In this document: one piece after another, positions 41,937 through 50,100 of the stretch | Layout of the letters: each line of letters starts with the position of its first letter | Numbering within the stretch: the stretch's first letter is position 1 | DNA from: Geomicrobium sediminis | GTDB lineage: Bacteria; Bacillota; Bacilli; Bacillales; Marinococcaceae | Assembly (NCBI RefSeq): GCF_016908595.1 | Contig: NZ_JAFBEC010000006.1 | Span: 124,001-188,000 of the forward strand | Length of the DNA: 64,000 nucleotides | Direction of reading: 5' to 3' | Translations under genes and position numbers: made by a program | The notes under the pieces: model-generated | What the model saw: only the letters and a program-made list of their open reading frames with translations | Told to the model about the DNA's origin: nothing | Database searches by the model: none

Positions 41937-42535
41937 ATAGTCATCAAGTACAACAATGGATGGAAACAACGCTTTCACTTATAAAAGAAAATGAAACAAC
42001 GTTGTCAGAACTCGATCAAACGATCGGTGATGGCGATCATGGTGTAAATATGGTTCGAGGTTTTCAAGCGGTCGTGGATGAATTCCCTAATTGGGAACAA
42101 GAAAACACATCAGCGGTTATGCAAAAAATCGGCACGACCTTAGTATCCAAAGTCGGTGGCGCTTCAGGACCGTTGTTTGGAACCGGCTTTATGCGCCTCG
42201 GTGCTGCTTTTAAATCTGAAGAAGGTGCATGGGCTGACGGTTTAACGAAAGCAGCAGAAGGGATTGCTCAGAGAGGAAAGGTTTCTGTTGGTGATGCGAC
42301 ATTGTTAGACGTTTGGGACCCGGTAGCGAAAGTGGTACAAGCAAAAGGAACCGATTGGGCAGAAGTAGAACGAGCTGCACAAGATGGAATGAACGGTACG
42401 AAACAACTAGAAACGAAACGCGGACGCGGAGCGCTCCTAAAAGAAAGGTCCATTGGGCATCTCGACCCAGGAGCAGTTTCAAGTTATTATCTTTTCCATG
42501 CACTCGTACAAACGATGACAAAGGGTGAGAACTAA
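41933..42535 (+). CDS. dhaL: DhaL: dihydroxyacetone kinase, ADP-binding subunit
   Basis: A roughly 200-aa all-helical subunit that holds ADP as a cofactor. The Mg/ADP-binding aspartates lie in LDQTIGDGDHGVNM, with the lid region VGGASGPLFGTGFMR and DATLLDVWDPV. The GTG at 41933 overlaps the dhaK stop (GTGA) and has GGAGG seven bases upstream. An earlier in-frame ATG would overlap dhaK further. It transfers phosphate from ADP-bound phosphate, recharged by DhaM, to the DhaK substrate. Confidence 0.95.
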   Translation: MNSHQVQQWMETTLSLIKENETTLSELDQTIGDGDHGVNMVRGFQAVVDEFPNWEQENTSAVMQKIGTTLVSKVGGASGPLFGTGFMRLGAAFKSEEGAWADGLTKAAEGIAQRGKVSVGDATLLDVWDPVAKVVQAKGTDWAEVERAAQDGMNGTKQLETKRGRGALLKERSIGHLDPGAVSSYYLFHALVQTMTKGEN

Positions 42536-42918
42536 TGCCATCTGTATCAATTTTTCTCATTTCACACGTTCGTGAACTAGCATTAGGAGCTAAACGATTG
42601 TTGCAACAAGGCAATGATCAAGTGACGATTATTGCTACCGGTGGACTTGAAGACGGTGAGATCGGAACGAGTGTTGACCAAATGCAACGAGCATTAGATG
42701 AGCTGCCACAAGAAGACGAGGTACTCATCTTCTATGACATCGGTAGCGCGAAAATGAATGCGGAAATGCTCATTGAAATGAATCCAGATCGTACGATTGC
42801 AATTACAGATGCCCCGTTAATTGAAGGGGGTTACGTTGCAGTAATGATGGCAGGATTCGGAGACGACCTTGACACTGTGCGCCAAAAGGCAGAAAGCAGC
42901 TATCACAAATCTAGATAA
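42535..42918 (+). CDS. dhaM: DhaM: PTS-dependent phosphotransferase subunit (EIIA-like)
   Basis: A 127-aa protein with only the EIIA-mannose-like domain, as in Gram-positive DhaM. It lacks the HPr and EI-like extensions of the E. coli version. The phosphorylated histidine is His11 in FLISHVREL. GGLEDGEIGTSVDQMQ and DIGSAKMNAEM follow family pattern. It passes phosphate from HPr to DhaL. The start overlaps the dhaL stop by one base, and a strong terminator follows. Confidence 0.93.
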   Translation: MPSVSIFLISHVRELALGAKRLLQQGNDQVTIIATGGLEDGEIGTSVDQMQRALDELPQEDEVLIFYDIGSAKMNAEMLIEMNPDRTIAITDAPLIEGGYVAVMMAGFGDDLDTVRQKAESSYHKSR

Positions 42919-42962
42919 CAAAAGACGTCCTGCAAAGTATCTACCTTGCAGGACGTCTTTTG
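42919..42962 (+). terminator. Terminator of the dhaKLM operon
   Basis: A 17-bp perfect stem, CAAAAGACGTCCTGCAA / TTGCAGGACGTCTTTTG, with a ten-base loop and a T-rich right arm. Confidence 0.92.
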
Positions 42963-42976
42963 TTGTGGCAATGACG

Positions 42977-43169
42977 CCCGGGAGTTCTAGCCCCAAGCCC
43001 CGGGAGTTCTAGCCCCAAGCCCCGGGAGTTCTAGCCCCAAGCCCCGGGAGTTCTAGCCCCAAGCCCCGGGAGCTCTAGCCCCAAGCCCGGGAGCTCTAGC
43101 CCCAAGCTCGGGAGTTCTAGCCTCAAGCTTGGGAGCTCTAGCCCCACGCTTGGGAGTTCTAGCACCACG
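42977..43169. repeat. Nine-unit 21/22-bp GC-rich tandem repeat
   Basis: Nine direct, gap-free copies of CCCCGGGAGTTCTAGCCCCAAG fill 193 bases. Units 2-4 are identical 22-mers and unit 5 differs by one base. Units 6-9 are 21-mers that diverge step by step towards the right. GGGAG(T/C)TCTAGC is invariant. It is much richer in G+C than its surroundings. It cannot be coding: the 21/22-base period brings TAG stops into the frames on both strands. On the minus strand each unit carries two runs of four G (GGGG-CTT-GGGG), a G-quadruplex-type pattern. It lies between two terminators facing each other. I did not notice another copy in this window. Confidence 0.97.
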
Positions 43170-43194
43170 CCCTATCCCGGTTCTTCACATAGAA

Positions 43195-43225
43195 AATGGG
43201 ATCGCTCATTGCGAGTGATCCCATT
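43195..43225 (-). terminator. Terminator of the CNNM gene
   Basis: On the minus strand, AATGGGATCACTCG pairs with the GAGCGATCCCATT arm (one mismatch) around a short loop, followed by TTTCT. It lies ten bases past the stop codon. Confidence 0.8.
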
Positions 43226-43234
43226 CATCAGGAG

Positions 43235-44494
43235 TTATGATTGTGAGTCTTCTTCATCAACTTCGAGATCCTCTTTTGTAATGAGGACTGTTTCAATTCG
43301 TTTATCATCGATTGATAGTATCTCAAACGTTAATTCTTCGTGGTAGAGAGACTCACCAACTTCAGGTACGTAGCCAAGTTTGTTCAAAATGAAACCGGCC
43401 AAATTGTCTTCACCTTCTGGAATGTTCGTATTGAATGCATTGTTTAATCGGCGTAGTGTAATTTTCCCATCGCAGACGATTTCATGCTCGGTTTGGTTTC
43501 CGATGAGTTTATCGTCAAGATCGGTTTCGTCCTCAATATCTTGTCCGATCATCGTTTCAATTAAGTCCTCATGAGTAATGATCCCTTCAGTTCCTCCATA
43601 CTCATCATGCACGATGGCAAAGTGTTTCTTTTCTTGTAGCATTTGTTTAAACACCCATTGAACCGGTTGAAATTCATAGACGTAGAGAGGGTTAAGATCT
43701 GAGAAATCTTTAATTAATTTATCAGGTTCAAGTGTCCATCCAACGAAGAACTTCGTATGAAAGACACCAACGATATGGTCCAAATCGCCATCATAAATCG
43801 GATAACGACTGAATTGATTTTCGTTCAATATGCTTCGTGCTGTTTCGAAGTCTGTATCTGCTGGAATCCCTTGAATGTGAATTCGAGGGGTTTGCATGAC
43901 ATCTGCGACGTTTAACGTCTCAAAGTCGAGCATGCCTTTAAGGCGGTGCATTTCTTCATTTTTAAATGTTCCCTCGTCATGTCCGATGTCGACCATCGTA
44001 CGCATTTCTTCCTTCGAAAAACTTGCTTGATTGTCTTCATCTCGTCCGAGCATTTTTATGACGACCCTCGTTAAGGCATTTAGAAAAACCGTAAATGGTT
44101 TTAATATAATGAGCATCGTACGTGTGATCGGATAGACGACATAGGCTAGTCGGTCTGGGTATGCGGCTGCAACAGATTTTGGAAGAACTTCTGCAAAGAT
44201 AATAATAAGTACGGTGAGTATAGCTGTTGAAACCCCAACATTCCATCCATATTCTAATGCCACGATCGTCACAAGTGATGGCAAAATAATGTTCGGGATG
44301 TTGTTAGCAATTAATATTCCCGCAATAAATTCTTCTGTATTTTTAACAGTTTTCAATAATCGTTGTGACTTCTTGTCACCGGCATCAGCACGTGCTTGAA
44401 TCTTAATTTTATTGGCTGCAGTGAGCGCTGTTTCACTTCCTGAGAAAAAACTTGAAGCGATAAATAATAGAACAATCGCAATAAAGTAAAACAC
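43235..44494 (-). CDS. CNNM/CorC-type transporter with CBS pair (hemolysin-family protein)
   Basis: A 419-aa membrane protein. The N-terminal CNNM domain (1-180, SSFFSGSETALTAANK, IIIFAEVLPKSVAA) has four hydrophobic stretches. A CBS pair follows (about 195-330, VADVMQTPRIHIQGI, FAIVHDEYGGTEGIITHEDLIE), then a CorC_HlyC domain (340-410). Family members such as Bacillus YhdP/MpfA export Mg2+. GTG start with GGAGGAAA upstream. It is monocistronic. The acidic C-terminal tail is typical. Ion specificity is inferred from the family. Confidence 0.9.
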   Translation of the reverse strand: MFYFIAIVLLFIASSFFSGSETALTAANKIKIQARADAGDKKSQRLLKTVKNTEEFIAGILIANNIPNIILPSLVTIVALEYGWNVGVSTAILTVLIIIFAEVLPKSVAAAYPDRLAYVVYPITRTMLIILKPFTVFLNALTRVVIKMLGRDEDNQASFSKEEMRTMVDIGHDEGTFKNEEMHRLKGMLDFETLNVADVMQTPRIHIQGIPADTDFETARSILNENQFSRYPIYDGDLDHIVGVFHTKFFVGWTLEPDKLIKDFSDLNPLYVYEFQPVQWVFKQMLQEKKHFAIVHDEYGGTEGIITHEDLIETMIGQDIEDETDLDDKLIGNQTEHEIVCDGKITLRRLNNAFNTNIPEGEDNLAGFILNKLGYVPEVGESLYHEELTFEILSIDDKRIETVLITKEDLEVDEEDSQS

Positions 44495-44613
44495 TGGTTT
44501 CCTCCATCAACTCTTACTTGTATTCTTTAAGTAATGGTATAGTTTAGCGAGTCGGTTGTCAAAAAGAGAGATTATTAGCCAAATATTGGATGAAGATGAG
44601 GGTGGTTTTGAAA

Positions 44614-46020
44614 TTGCTTGAACAAAAAACAGTACGACAACTAGCCAAGATGCTAAATCAAGGTGATGTAACGAGTGCTGCGCTGGTTACGTATTATCTT
44701 GAACGCATACAAACTTATGATCAGCATTTCCATTCCATTCTCCTCGTAAACCAAGAAGCAAAGGCTTTGGCAGCTCAACTTGATCAAGAACGTATAAAAC
44801 AAGGGCGGCGTTCGGTCTTGCATGGCATTCCTTTTATCGTAAAAGATAATATCGACGTGAAAGACATGCCGACGACTGGTGGGTCGCCCCTATTGAAAAA
44901 TCTTATAGCAAGAAGTGACGCGTGGATCATTCAACAACTCAAAAAAGCTGGTGCAATTGTGCTTGCGAAAGCGAATTTATCGGAATTTGCAGCTTCCTAT
45001 GGTCGTCTCGGGTACAGCTCATTAGGCGGGTTAACGAGAAATCCTTTTCATGATGATTACAATGCATCTGGTTCGAGTAGTGGCTCGGCCGTTGCAGTCG
45101 CACTTGATTTTGCTCCGTTTAGTCTTGGTACAGATACGTCAGGTTCAGTGCGTGGTCCTGCGAACAATGCCGGGTTGGTCGGTTTACGACCTACACACGG
45201 ATCGATTGATATGGCGGGTGTAATGCCGTCTGCGCTGTCTTTTGATACGCTCGGTTTCTTTACTCGCACGACAGATGACTTGTGTCTACTAATGTCAGTT
45301 ATTAAGGAAGAGAAGTTACTAAACAACAAAGCCGCTGCGAACAAAACATTTGCCTTCATTACGAATTATTCTGGTGACAGCGAGGAAGTGGATGATACAA
45401 TTTTTGATGCAATGCAGCGGCTTAAAGGAAAAGGTCATGATGTAGTTTCCTTTACGCTACCAAAAGAAGAAGAGGACGTGTGGGGTTCGTTAATCGATAA
45501 GCACGATGCTGAAAGTAAACGAGATTTGGAGAGCTACTTGAATGAGCAAGAGGGTGAACATCCTAAAACGATCAAACACCTGATTGAACAGTACGAACAG
45601 CAAGACATTCCAATTAACCCTGCTCGTCTTCAAGCCTTTCGACGGGTTGTAAAGATGGAGGCGTTTCGAGACACTTCTCGTTATGAAGAAATTATTTTTG
45701 AACAGCAGCGGGTTAGAGAGCGATTGAATGAACAATTCACACAAGGCATCGATGCTTTTTTGTTTCCGACGATGTTGACACCAGCCACGCTCACGTTTGA
45801 TCATAAACATGCAAATCAGCCAGAGGAAAAGCGCGACCCATTTATCGCAAGTTACTTAGGTTCTTTCATCGGTTATCCAGAAATCACAATTCCTGTTGGT
45901 TTTAGTAAAGCAGGGTTGCCGATTGGTTTGTCGTTTTTAGGGAAAGCTCATTCTGAAGGAGAACTTGTATCGTATGCATCCATTGTCGAACATTCGAAAC
46001 GATTTCTTCCAAAACAATAA
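44614..46020 (+). CDS. Amidase (amidase-signature family)
   Basis: An amidase of about 468 aa with the complete Ser-cisSer-Lys machinery. Lys sits in GIPFIVKDNIDV, the cis-Ser in GTDTSGSVRGPAN and the nucleophile in DTSGSVRG; NASGSSSGSAVAVA is the signature core. The rest is GatA-like, but no gatB or gatC is adjacent and the length fits stand-alone amidases. The start is unclear: TTG 44614 has AGGGTGG eight bases upstream, while ATG 44590 lacks a site. Substrate unknown. Confidence 0.85.
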   Translation: MLEQKTVRQLAKMLNQGDVTSAALVTYYLERIQTYDQHFHSILLVNQEAKALAAQLDQERIKQGRRSVLHGIPFIVKDNIDVKDMPTTGGSPLLKNLIARSDAWIIQQLKKAGAIVLAKANLSEFAASYGRLGYSSLGGLTRNPFHDDYNASGSSSGSAVAVALDFAPFSLGTDTSGSVRGPANNAGLVGLRPTHGSIDMAGVMPSALSFDTLGFFTRTTDDLCLLMSVIKEEKLLNNKAAANKTFAFITNYSGDSEEVDDTIFDAMQRLKGKGHDVVSFTLPKEEEDVWGSLIDKHDAESKRDLESYLNEQEGEHPKTIKHLIEQYEQQDIPINPARLQAFRRVVKMEAFRDTSRYEEIIFEQQRVRERLNEQFTQGIDAFLFPTMLTPATLTFDHKHANQPEEKRDPFIASYLGSFIGYPEITIPVGFSKAGLPIGLSFLGKAHSEGELVSYASIVEHSKRFLPKQ

Positions 46021-46045
46021 AACCGAGATGCGTTGCATCCCGGTT
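46021..46045 (-). terminator. Terminator of the two-GNAT unit
   Basis: On the minus strand, AACCGGGATGC pairs with GCATCTCGGTT (one mismatch) around a short loop. The T-rich TTATTGTTTTGG follows. It overlaps the stop codon of the 46.0 kb GNAT gene. Confidence 0.65.
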
Positions 46046-46532
46046 ACAGCGTCAACATGAGAAGGTGTTCATCAAAGGATTGACCTTCAACGGTTTTAAT
46101 CGCATTCCGCTCAGTTCCATAAATCGTAAAGCCTAGCCGTTCATAAAAACGTAATGTGTGAGGTTGATTCGCATTGATCGAGACGAGCACTTGTTCAATG
46201 GCTGGATGACTTTTGGCAATATCAATTGCACTTTGAACGAGCTTTGTGCCATAGCCTTGTCCTTCATTCGGATGAGTGACATACACAGCCTGGTGCAGTG
46301 CCCGGTGACGTCGCAGTTCATTATCACGTTGAATTGTAAGTGACGTGAACCCAATCAACTTCTGAGAACGAAACGCACCTAATGTGTAGCGGTTATAATC
46401 ACGCAAATCTAATTCAGCAGCATCTAGTGACTCTGGATTGTATGTCTTCGAACCAAAACTTGTTTGCAGGGATTCAACGCGCAGGTTGTGGTACATGTCA
46501 TCATAACGATGATCCAATTGAATAATCGACAC
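46044..46532 (-). CDS. GNAT-family N-acetyltransferase
   Basis: A 162-aa GNAT. Motif A is VYVTHPNEGQGYGTKLVQSAID and motif B is PHTLRFYERLGFTIYGTERNAIK. The C terminus is typical of acetyltransferases acting on small amines. The start is taken as GTG at 46532, with AGAGGTGA six bases upstream. An open frame continues 150 bases further but would overlap the neighbouring gene. It lies 19 bases downstream of a second, smaller GNAT and is probably co-transcribed with it. Confidence 0.83.
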   Translation of the reverse strand: MSIIQLDHRYDDMYHNLRVESLQTSFGSKTYNPESLDAAELDLRDYNRYTLGAFRSQKLIGFTSLTIQRDNELRRHRALHQAVYVTHPNEGQGYGTKLVQSAIDIAKSHPAIEQVLVSINANQPHTLRFYERLGFTIYGTERNAIKTVEGQSFDEHLLMLTL

Positions 46533-46551
46533 AGGTCTCACCTCTTTTCGT

Positions 46552-46827
46552 TTAGTTGGCAAGTAGTGATTGATACTCTTTATTGCGCTCGAACTCAGCT
46601 TTTGCAAATGGGCAGAGCGGGATGATTTTTTTATTTTTATCTCGCATATCAGAGACAACAGAGGCAACGAGTTTGGCGCCAAGGCCCTCTTGGCGCTGTT
46701 CTTCTGCTACAAACGTATGGTCAATGATTACTCTCGTTTCGCCTGCTGAAACATAAGTGATTTCAGCGAGTAGCGAACCATTGTCACTTTCGATGTAGTG
46801 GCGACCTTCTTCTTGTTTAATGTCCAT
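46552..46827 (-). CDS. Small YjdJ-type GNAT-fold protein
   Basis: A 91-aa minimal GNAT (COG2388/YjdJ type): GSLLAEITYVSAGETRVIIDHTFVAEEQRQEGLGAKLVASVV is followed by KIIPLCPFAKAEFERN. The cysteine in LCPFA is conserved in this subfamily, whose members bind acetyl-CoA with unknown acceptor. ATG at 46827 follows GAGGGAGGA; an earlier start is unsupported. It is first gene of a two-gene unit. Confidence 0.85.
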   Translation of the reverse strand: MDIKQEEGRHYIESDNGSLLAEITYVSAGETRVIIDHTFVAEEQRQEGLGAKLVASVVSDMRDKNKKIIPLCPFAKAEFERNKEYQSLLAN

Positions 46828-47040
46828 AAGATCCTCCCTCTTTGCTTCTATCAAATTCTCTATGAACGTTTAGTTTGTACGTTTTATTTACCGGTATCCA
46901 TGGATTACGTTAGTGTGTCAAAGAGCTCTTAAAGACTTTTTTCGACAAGAACGAGGGAATTCCTTTTTTAAAATTCTGTTAAAACCTGCTTTTTTAAGCT
47001 TGGATTACGTATAATAAAGAAAGACAGAGGAGGAGATGAG

Positions 47041-48243
47041 TTGAAACATCAAAGCATTGCAGAGCAAGATCGGATACATACGTTAGACATCATTCGAGGG
47101 ATTGCCATTTTAGGAATTGCGATGGCAAATATGATGCATTTCAAAACGTTAGCAGATTTAGATATGATGACGATGATCGAAGGACGTGGGTTACCAGAAG
47201 CTACGCTTGACGCGTTGAGTTCATTGTTTATTACGTTCTTTGTTGAAGGTAAATTCTACCCGATGTTCTCATTATTATTTGGTTTAGGGTTTTATATTTT
47301 TTATTCGAGAACATTAGAGAAGGACTTAAATGCCAATCGCTTGTTTTCTAGACGATTAACGTTTTTAATTATTATCGGGTTGTTGCACCAGTTTTTATTC
47401 TGGCACGGTGACATTTTATTTACGTACGGTGTAACAGGGTTTTTACTGTTGCTCTTTATTTCAAGACAACCGAAAACGATTTTGCTTTGGGCAACCTTTA
47501 TGCTCGCGATTAGTAGCTTCTTTTATGCGATTTTAACTGCCGTTATGGGGCTATTATTTGGTCTTGGAAAAGAAGCGATGTCTAGTAAGTATCAAGTCGT
47601 GAGCGAACACGCCAATGAAGTGATGGCGAATGGAAATTATTTTGAAATTCTTCTTCACCGATTACCTGAATCATTTCTGATGATCTTTAACGTCTTTATG
47701 GTCATTCCGACGATCTTACCACTCTTTTTACTCGGGCTTTATTTCGGTAAGACAGGAATGTTCCATAACGTAGAAGAACATGTAGGGAAATGGAAGAAGA
47801 TTTGTATACATGCAGGTTGGAGTGGAATATTATTATCTGTGTTAACGACTGCATTGATTCATGATTATCTTCCGATTCCACCAGGTGTCGGTTATGGATT
47901 AGGTACTGGAATTCGTATGTTTACGGGTCCTGTATTGATGCTCTTCTTCGTGTCAGCATTTGTATTATTGCTAAGAAAAGAATCTCGTCAGGCGATGTTA
48001 AAACCAATTGCAGCAGTAGGTCGCATGGCGCTAACGAATTACTTGATGCAAACGTTAATCTTTGTTTTCATTTTCCACGGTTACGGTCTTGGGTTATTCA
48101 ACCAAGTAGGAAGCTTTATTGGCCTTGTTATTTCAGTTTCTGTTTTCGGTTTGCAAATTCTATTTAGTACACTTTACTTAAAGAAATTTAAGCAAGGACC
48201 GATGGAAACGTTATGGCGGAAATGGACATACAAGAACGCTTAA
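47041..48243 (+). CDS. DUF418 family membrane protein (YeiB-like)
   Basis: A 400-aa polytopic membrane protein with about nine or ten hydrophobic segments. Typical DUF418 features are the opening RIHTLDIIRGIAILGIAMANM, FFVEGKFYPMFSLLFGLGF, and the C-terminal GRMALTNYLMQTLI and PMETLWRKWTY. Function unknown; the fold resembles acyltransferase-3-type membrane enzymes. TTG start with GAGGAGGAGA upstream. A second, shorter member is encoded at 61117, with 24-codon matches too scattered to suggest recent duplication. Confidence 0.87.
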   Translation: MKHQSIAEQDRIHTLDIIRGIAILGIAMANMMHFKTLADLDMMTMIEGRGLPEATLDALSSLFITFFVEGKFYPMFSLLFGLGFYIFYSRTLEKDLNANRLFSRRLTFLIIIGLLHQFLFWHGDILFTYGVTGFLLLLFISRQPKTILLWATFMLAISSFFYAILTAVMGLLFGLGKEAMSSKYQVVSEHANEVMANGNYFEILLHRLPESFLMIFNVFMVIPTILPLFLLGLYFGKTGMFHNVEEHVGKWKKICIHAGWSGILLSVLTTALIHDYLPIPPGVGYGLGTGIRMFTGPVLMLFFVSAFVLLLRKESRQAMLKPIAAVGRMALTNYLMQTLIFVFIFHGYGLGLFNQVGSFIGLVISVSVFGLQILFSTLYLKKFKQGPMETLWRKWTYKNA

Positions 48244-48260
48244 CTTAATGAAACAAGAAG

Positions 48261-48288
48261 CCTGTTGGAGATCTTTCAACAGGTTTTT
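48261..48288 (+). terminator. Terminator after the DUF418 gene
   Basis: A 7-bp perfect stem, CCTGTTG / CAACAGG, with a nine-base loop and a TTTTT tail, 18 bases past the stop codon. Confidence 0.8.
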
Positions 48289-48332
48289 CTTTATGATCGT
48301 TAAAATGATGCGAAAGATTGTGAGTGTGAAAT

Positions 48333-49430
48333 ATGAAAGAAAAAACTGTCGCAATCATCGGAGGAACGGATGCAACAACGTATGATCTGTTGAATTGCGT
48401 ACAAAAGAGCGGAAAGGCTATCGTCGTTTCAGAAAGGATTACAGACGAAGAAGATGGCGAAGGTATCATATGGCGTAAAACGAATCTGTTTTCATTAACC
48501 GAAATGAAGCGTGCTCTAGAAGGCGTTGATGTTGTTGTGTATGTAACTCAGAGAGTAAGACCGACTGCTCGATTAACACAAGCTAAGAATCAAGATCTAA
48601 ATACAGTGCTCGCTGACAACGTTGCGCAATCAGCGACGTTAAATGGGGTTCATCAGATTATTTGCGTCAGTGGGGAAGGTCAAGGACATGAATTTGAGCA
48701 TGTGCTAGCGTCGTATGGAATTGGTGTAACGACTATACAAGTTGGATGGCTCGTTGGTGCAAAGAAGAGAGCATATCCAAGTCATGAAGAACTTGGGTAC
48801 AAAGAAGTTATGATTGAAACGAACCTGTCGAAAAGCGCTCGTCATTTCAAGAAAATGTGGGTTCGGGTTACGACAAACACGCCAAGTGCTTCACCAGAGT
48901 CAATGATCAATACCGTCGTTCATTCATTGCTGTCGCAGCCAAGGCTTTTGAAACATATACTCGACCTAGCAACGAAAAAGCAAGTCCCGAAGCAAGCTAG
49001 TACATACCAAAAATCCGATGTGTGTTCCATTCAACGAATTCAGTTACCAAGACACCATGATGCAGCGTGGGTTGCAAATCGGTACTTTGATTGGTTAGAG
49101 GAGGTCGGGTACCCATTTCTAAAAACAACGACGAGTGATGATAAAGAGACAACAATTTATTTGCTTCATATTCCAGTGCTACGTCTTATGCATTCACCAG
49201 AGCATAGTCATGACGGTCGCATGGTGTTCCGCATTAGCGGAGGACTATTCGCTAAAAAGCAAAGCAAGGGCTATCTAGAATTTAGACAAGTCATCGATGA
49301 TCAGACGTGCATCATTGCCATTCAAGAGTATGAACCTAGTCTTCCTTGGTTCCTTTATGTCCGAACACAAGCGATCGTCCACGAAGTCATCATGGCGTTA
49401 TTTCGGATGCACGTCCGAAAACAAAAATAA
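48333..49430 (+). CDS. NAD(P)-binding SDR-like protein with DUF2867-type tail (YbjT-like)
   Basis: A 365-aa protein. The N-terminal half is an atypical short-chain dehydrogenase fold, but the nucleotide loop AIIGGTDATTYDLL lacks the usual GxxGxxG pattern. The C-terminal part (about 240-365) ends like DUF2867 domains: GGLFAKKQSKGYLEFRQV, YEPSLPWFLYVRTQAIVHEVIMALFR. This two-domain order matches YbjT-type proteins of unknown function. Cofactor binding may be altered. The ribosome-binding site is weak. It converges with the DUF6320-like gene. Confidence 0.68.
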   Translation: MKEKTVAIIGGTDATTYDLLNCVQKSGKAIVVSERITDEEDGEGIIWRKTNLFSLTEMKRALEGVDVVVYVTQRVRPTARLTQAKNQDLNTVLADNVAQSATLNGVHQIICVSGEGQGHEFEHVLASYGIGVTTIQVGWLVGAKKRAYPSHEELGYKEVMIETNLSKSARHFKKMWVRVTTNTPSASPESMINTVVHSLLSQPRLLKHILDLATKKQVPKQASTYQKSDVCSIQRIQLPRHHDAAWVANRYFDWLEEVGYPFLKTTTSDDKETTIYLLHIPVLRLMHSPEHSHDGRMVFRISGGLFAKKQSKGYLEFRQVIDDQTCIIAIQEYEPSLPWFLYVRTQAIVHEVIMALFRMHVRKQK

Positions 49431-49436
49431 CAATTG

Positions 49437-50096
49437 CTAAAAATGAAAGCGACGAACGATTTCGTTTTTCATGGACTTGTTTGCAAATAAGACCATTCCG
49501 ATTAATGTAAGTAGTGCATAAAGGCCGGTCATCGCACTTGGCCACAGTACGTATGACAATGAACTAACAAACAGTAGTACAGGTAAGAATCCTAAAACGA
49601 CCATCGTTAACATATAGCCAAGGTATTCGCGCCACTTCATCGGCTTTCTTAATACGACGAGTGTAACGAGTAGTGTCGATAACGTAACGAGAAAGGGAAT
49701 AACGTAATGTATTGACCAACGGGTATTGCCTGATGCAGCGTCTAAGACGACGAGCATGGCAGATAAAGCGATCACTTGAAAGATTAATTTGGAACCAACG
49801 TGTGCCCTAGAAAGAATCGTATGATTGATCAGTAGAACAACGTAGACGACAGGTCCAATGATGTAAAACACCCAAAGTTCATCAGGTGTGGTTAACAAGT
49901 TGATTAGAATGCACGTACTAATTATAAAAATTGCGATAAAGAGTACAATTCGTTGTGCGAAACTACGCCGTGCTAGATTCGATACGTAAACGGGATAGTT
50001 TGGGGTTGCTTCATGCTCTGATGAAAGTTGTCGTTTGCAAAGCGGACAACTTTGTTGCTTTGTATAAATGTTGCAATTGGAGCAATGATGTTCCAT
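49437..50096 (-). CDS. Zinc-ribbon membrane protein (DUF6320-like)
   Basis: A 219-aa protein with an N-terminal zinc ribbon (Cys5, Cys8, Cys17, Cys20: HCSNCN...SCPLC). A cytoplasmic linker and six hydrophobic segments follow. Proteins of this layout are found beside condensation-type acyltransferases in many Firmicutes. ATG at 50096 follows AGGTGA and lies four bases after the upstream acyltransferase stop, so the two are co-translated. It may be the membrane partner of that enzyme. Confidence 0.78.
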   Translation of the reverse strand: MEHHCSNCNIYTKQQSCPLCKRQLSSEHEATPNYPVYVSNLARRSFAQRIVLFIAIFIISTCILINLLTTPDELWVFYIIGPVVYVVLLINHTILSRAHVGSKLIFQVIALSAMLVVLDAASGNTRWSIHYVIPFLVTLSTLLVTLVVLRKPMKWREYLGYMLTMVVLGFLPVLLFVSSLSYVLWPSAMTGLYALLTLIGMVLFANKSMKNEIVRRFHF

Positions 50097-50100
50097 CGAA

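Noticed and set aside
42977-43169. CRISPR array
   Set aside because: Units are contiguous 21/22-mers without unique spacers and there are no cas genes in the window.
42977-43169. Coding repeat protein
   Set aside because: The 22-base period shifts frame every unit, and TAG occurs in the repeat on both strands, so no frame stays open.
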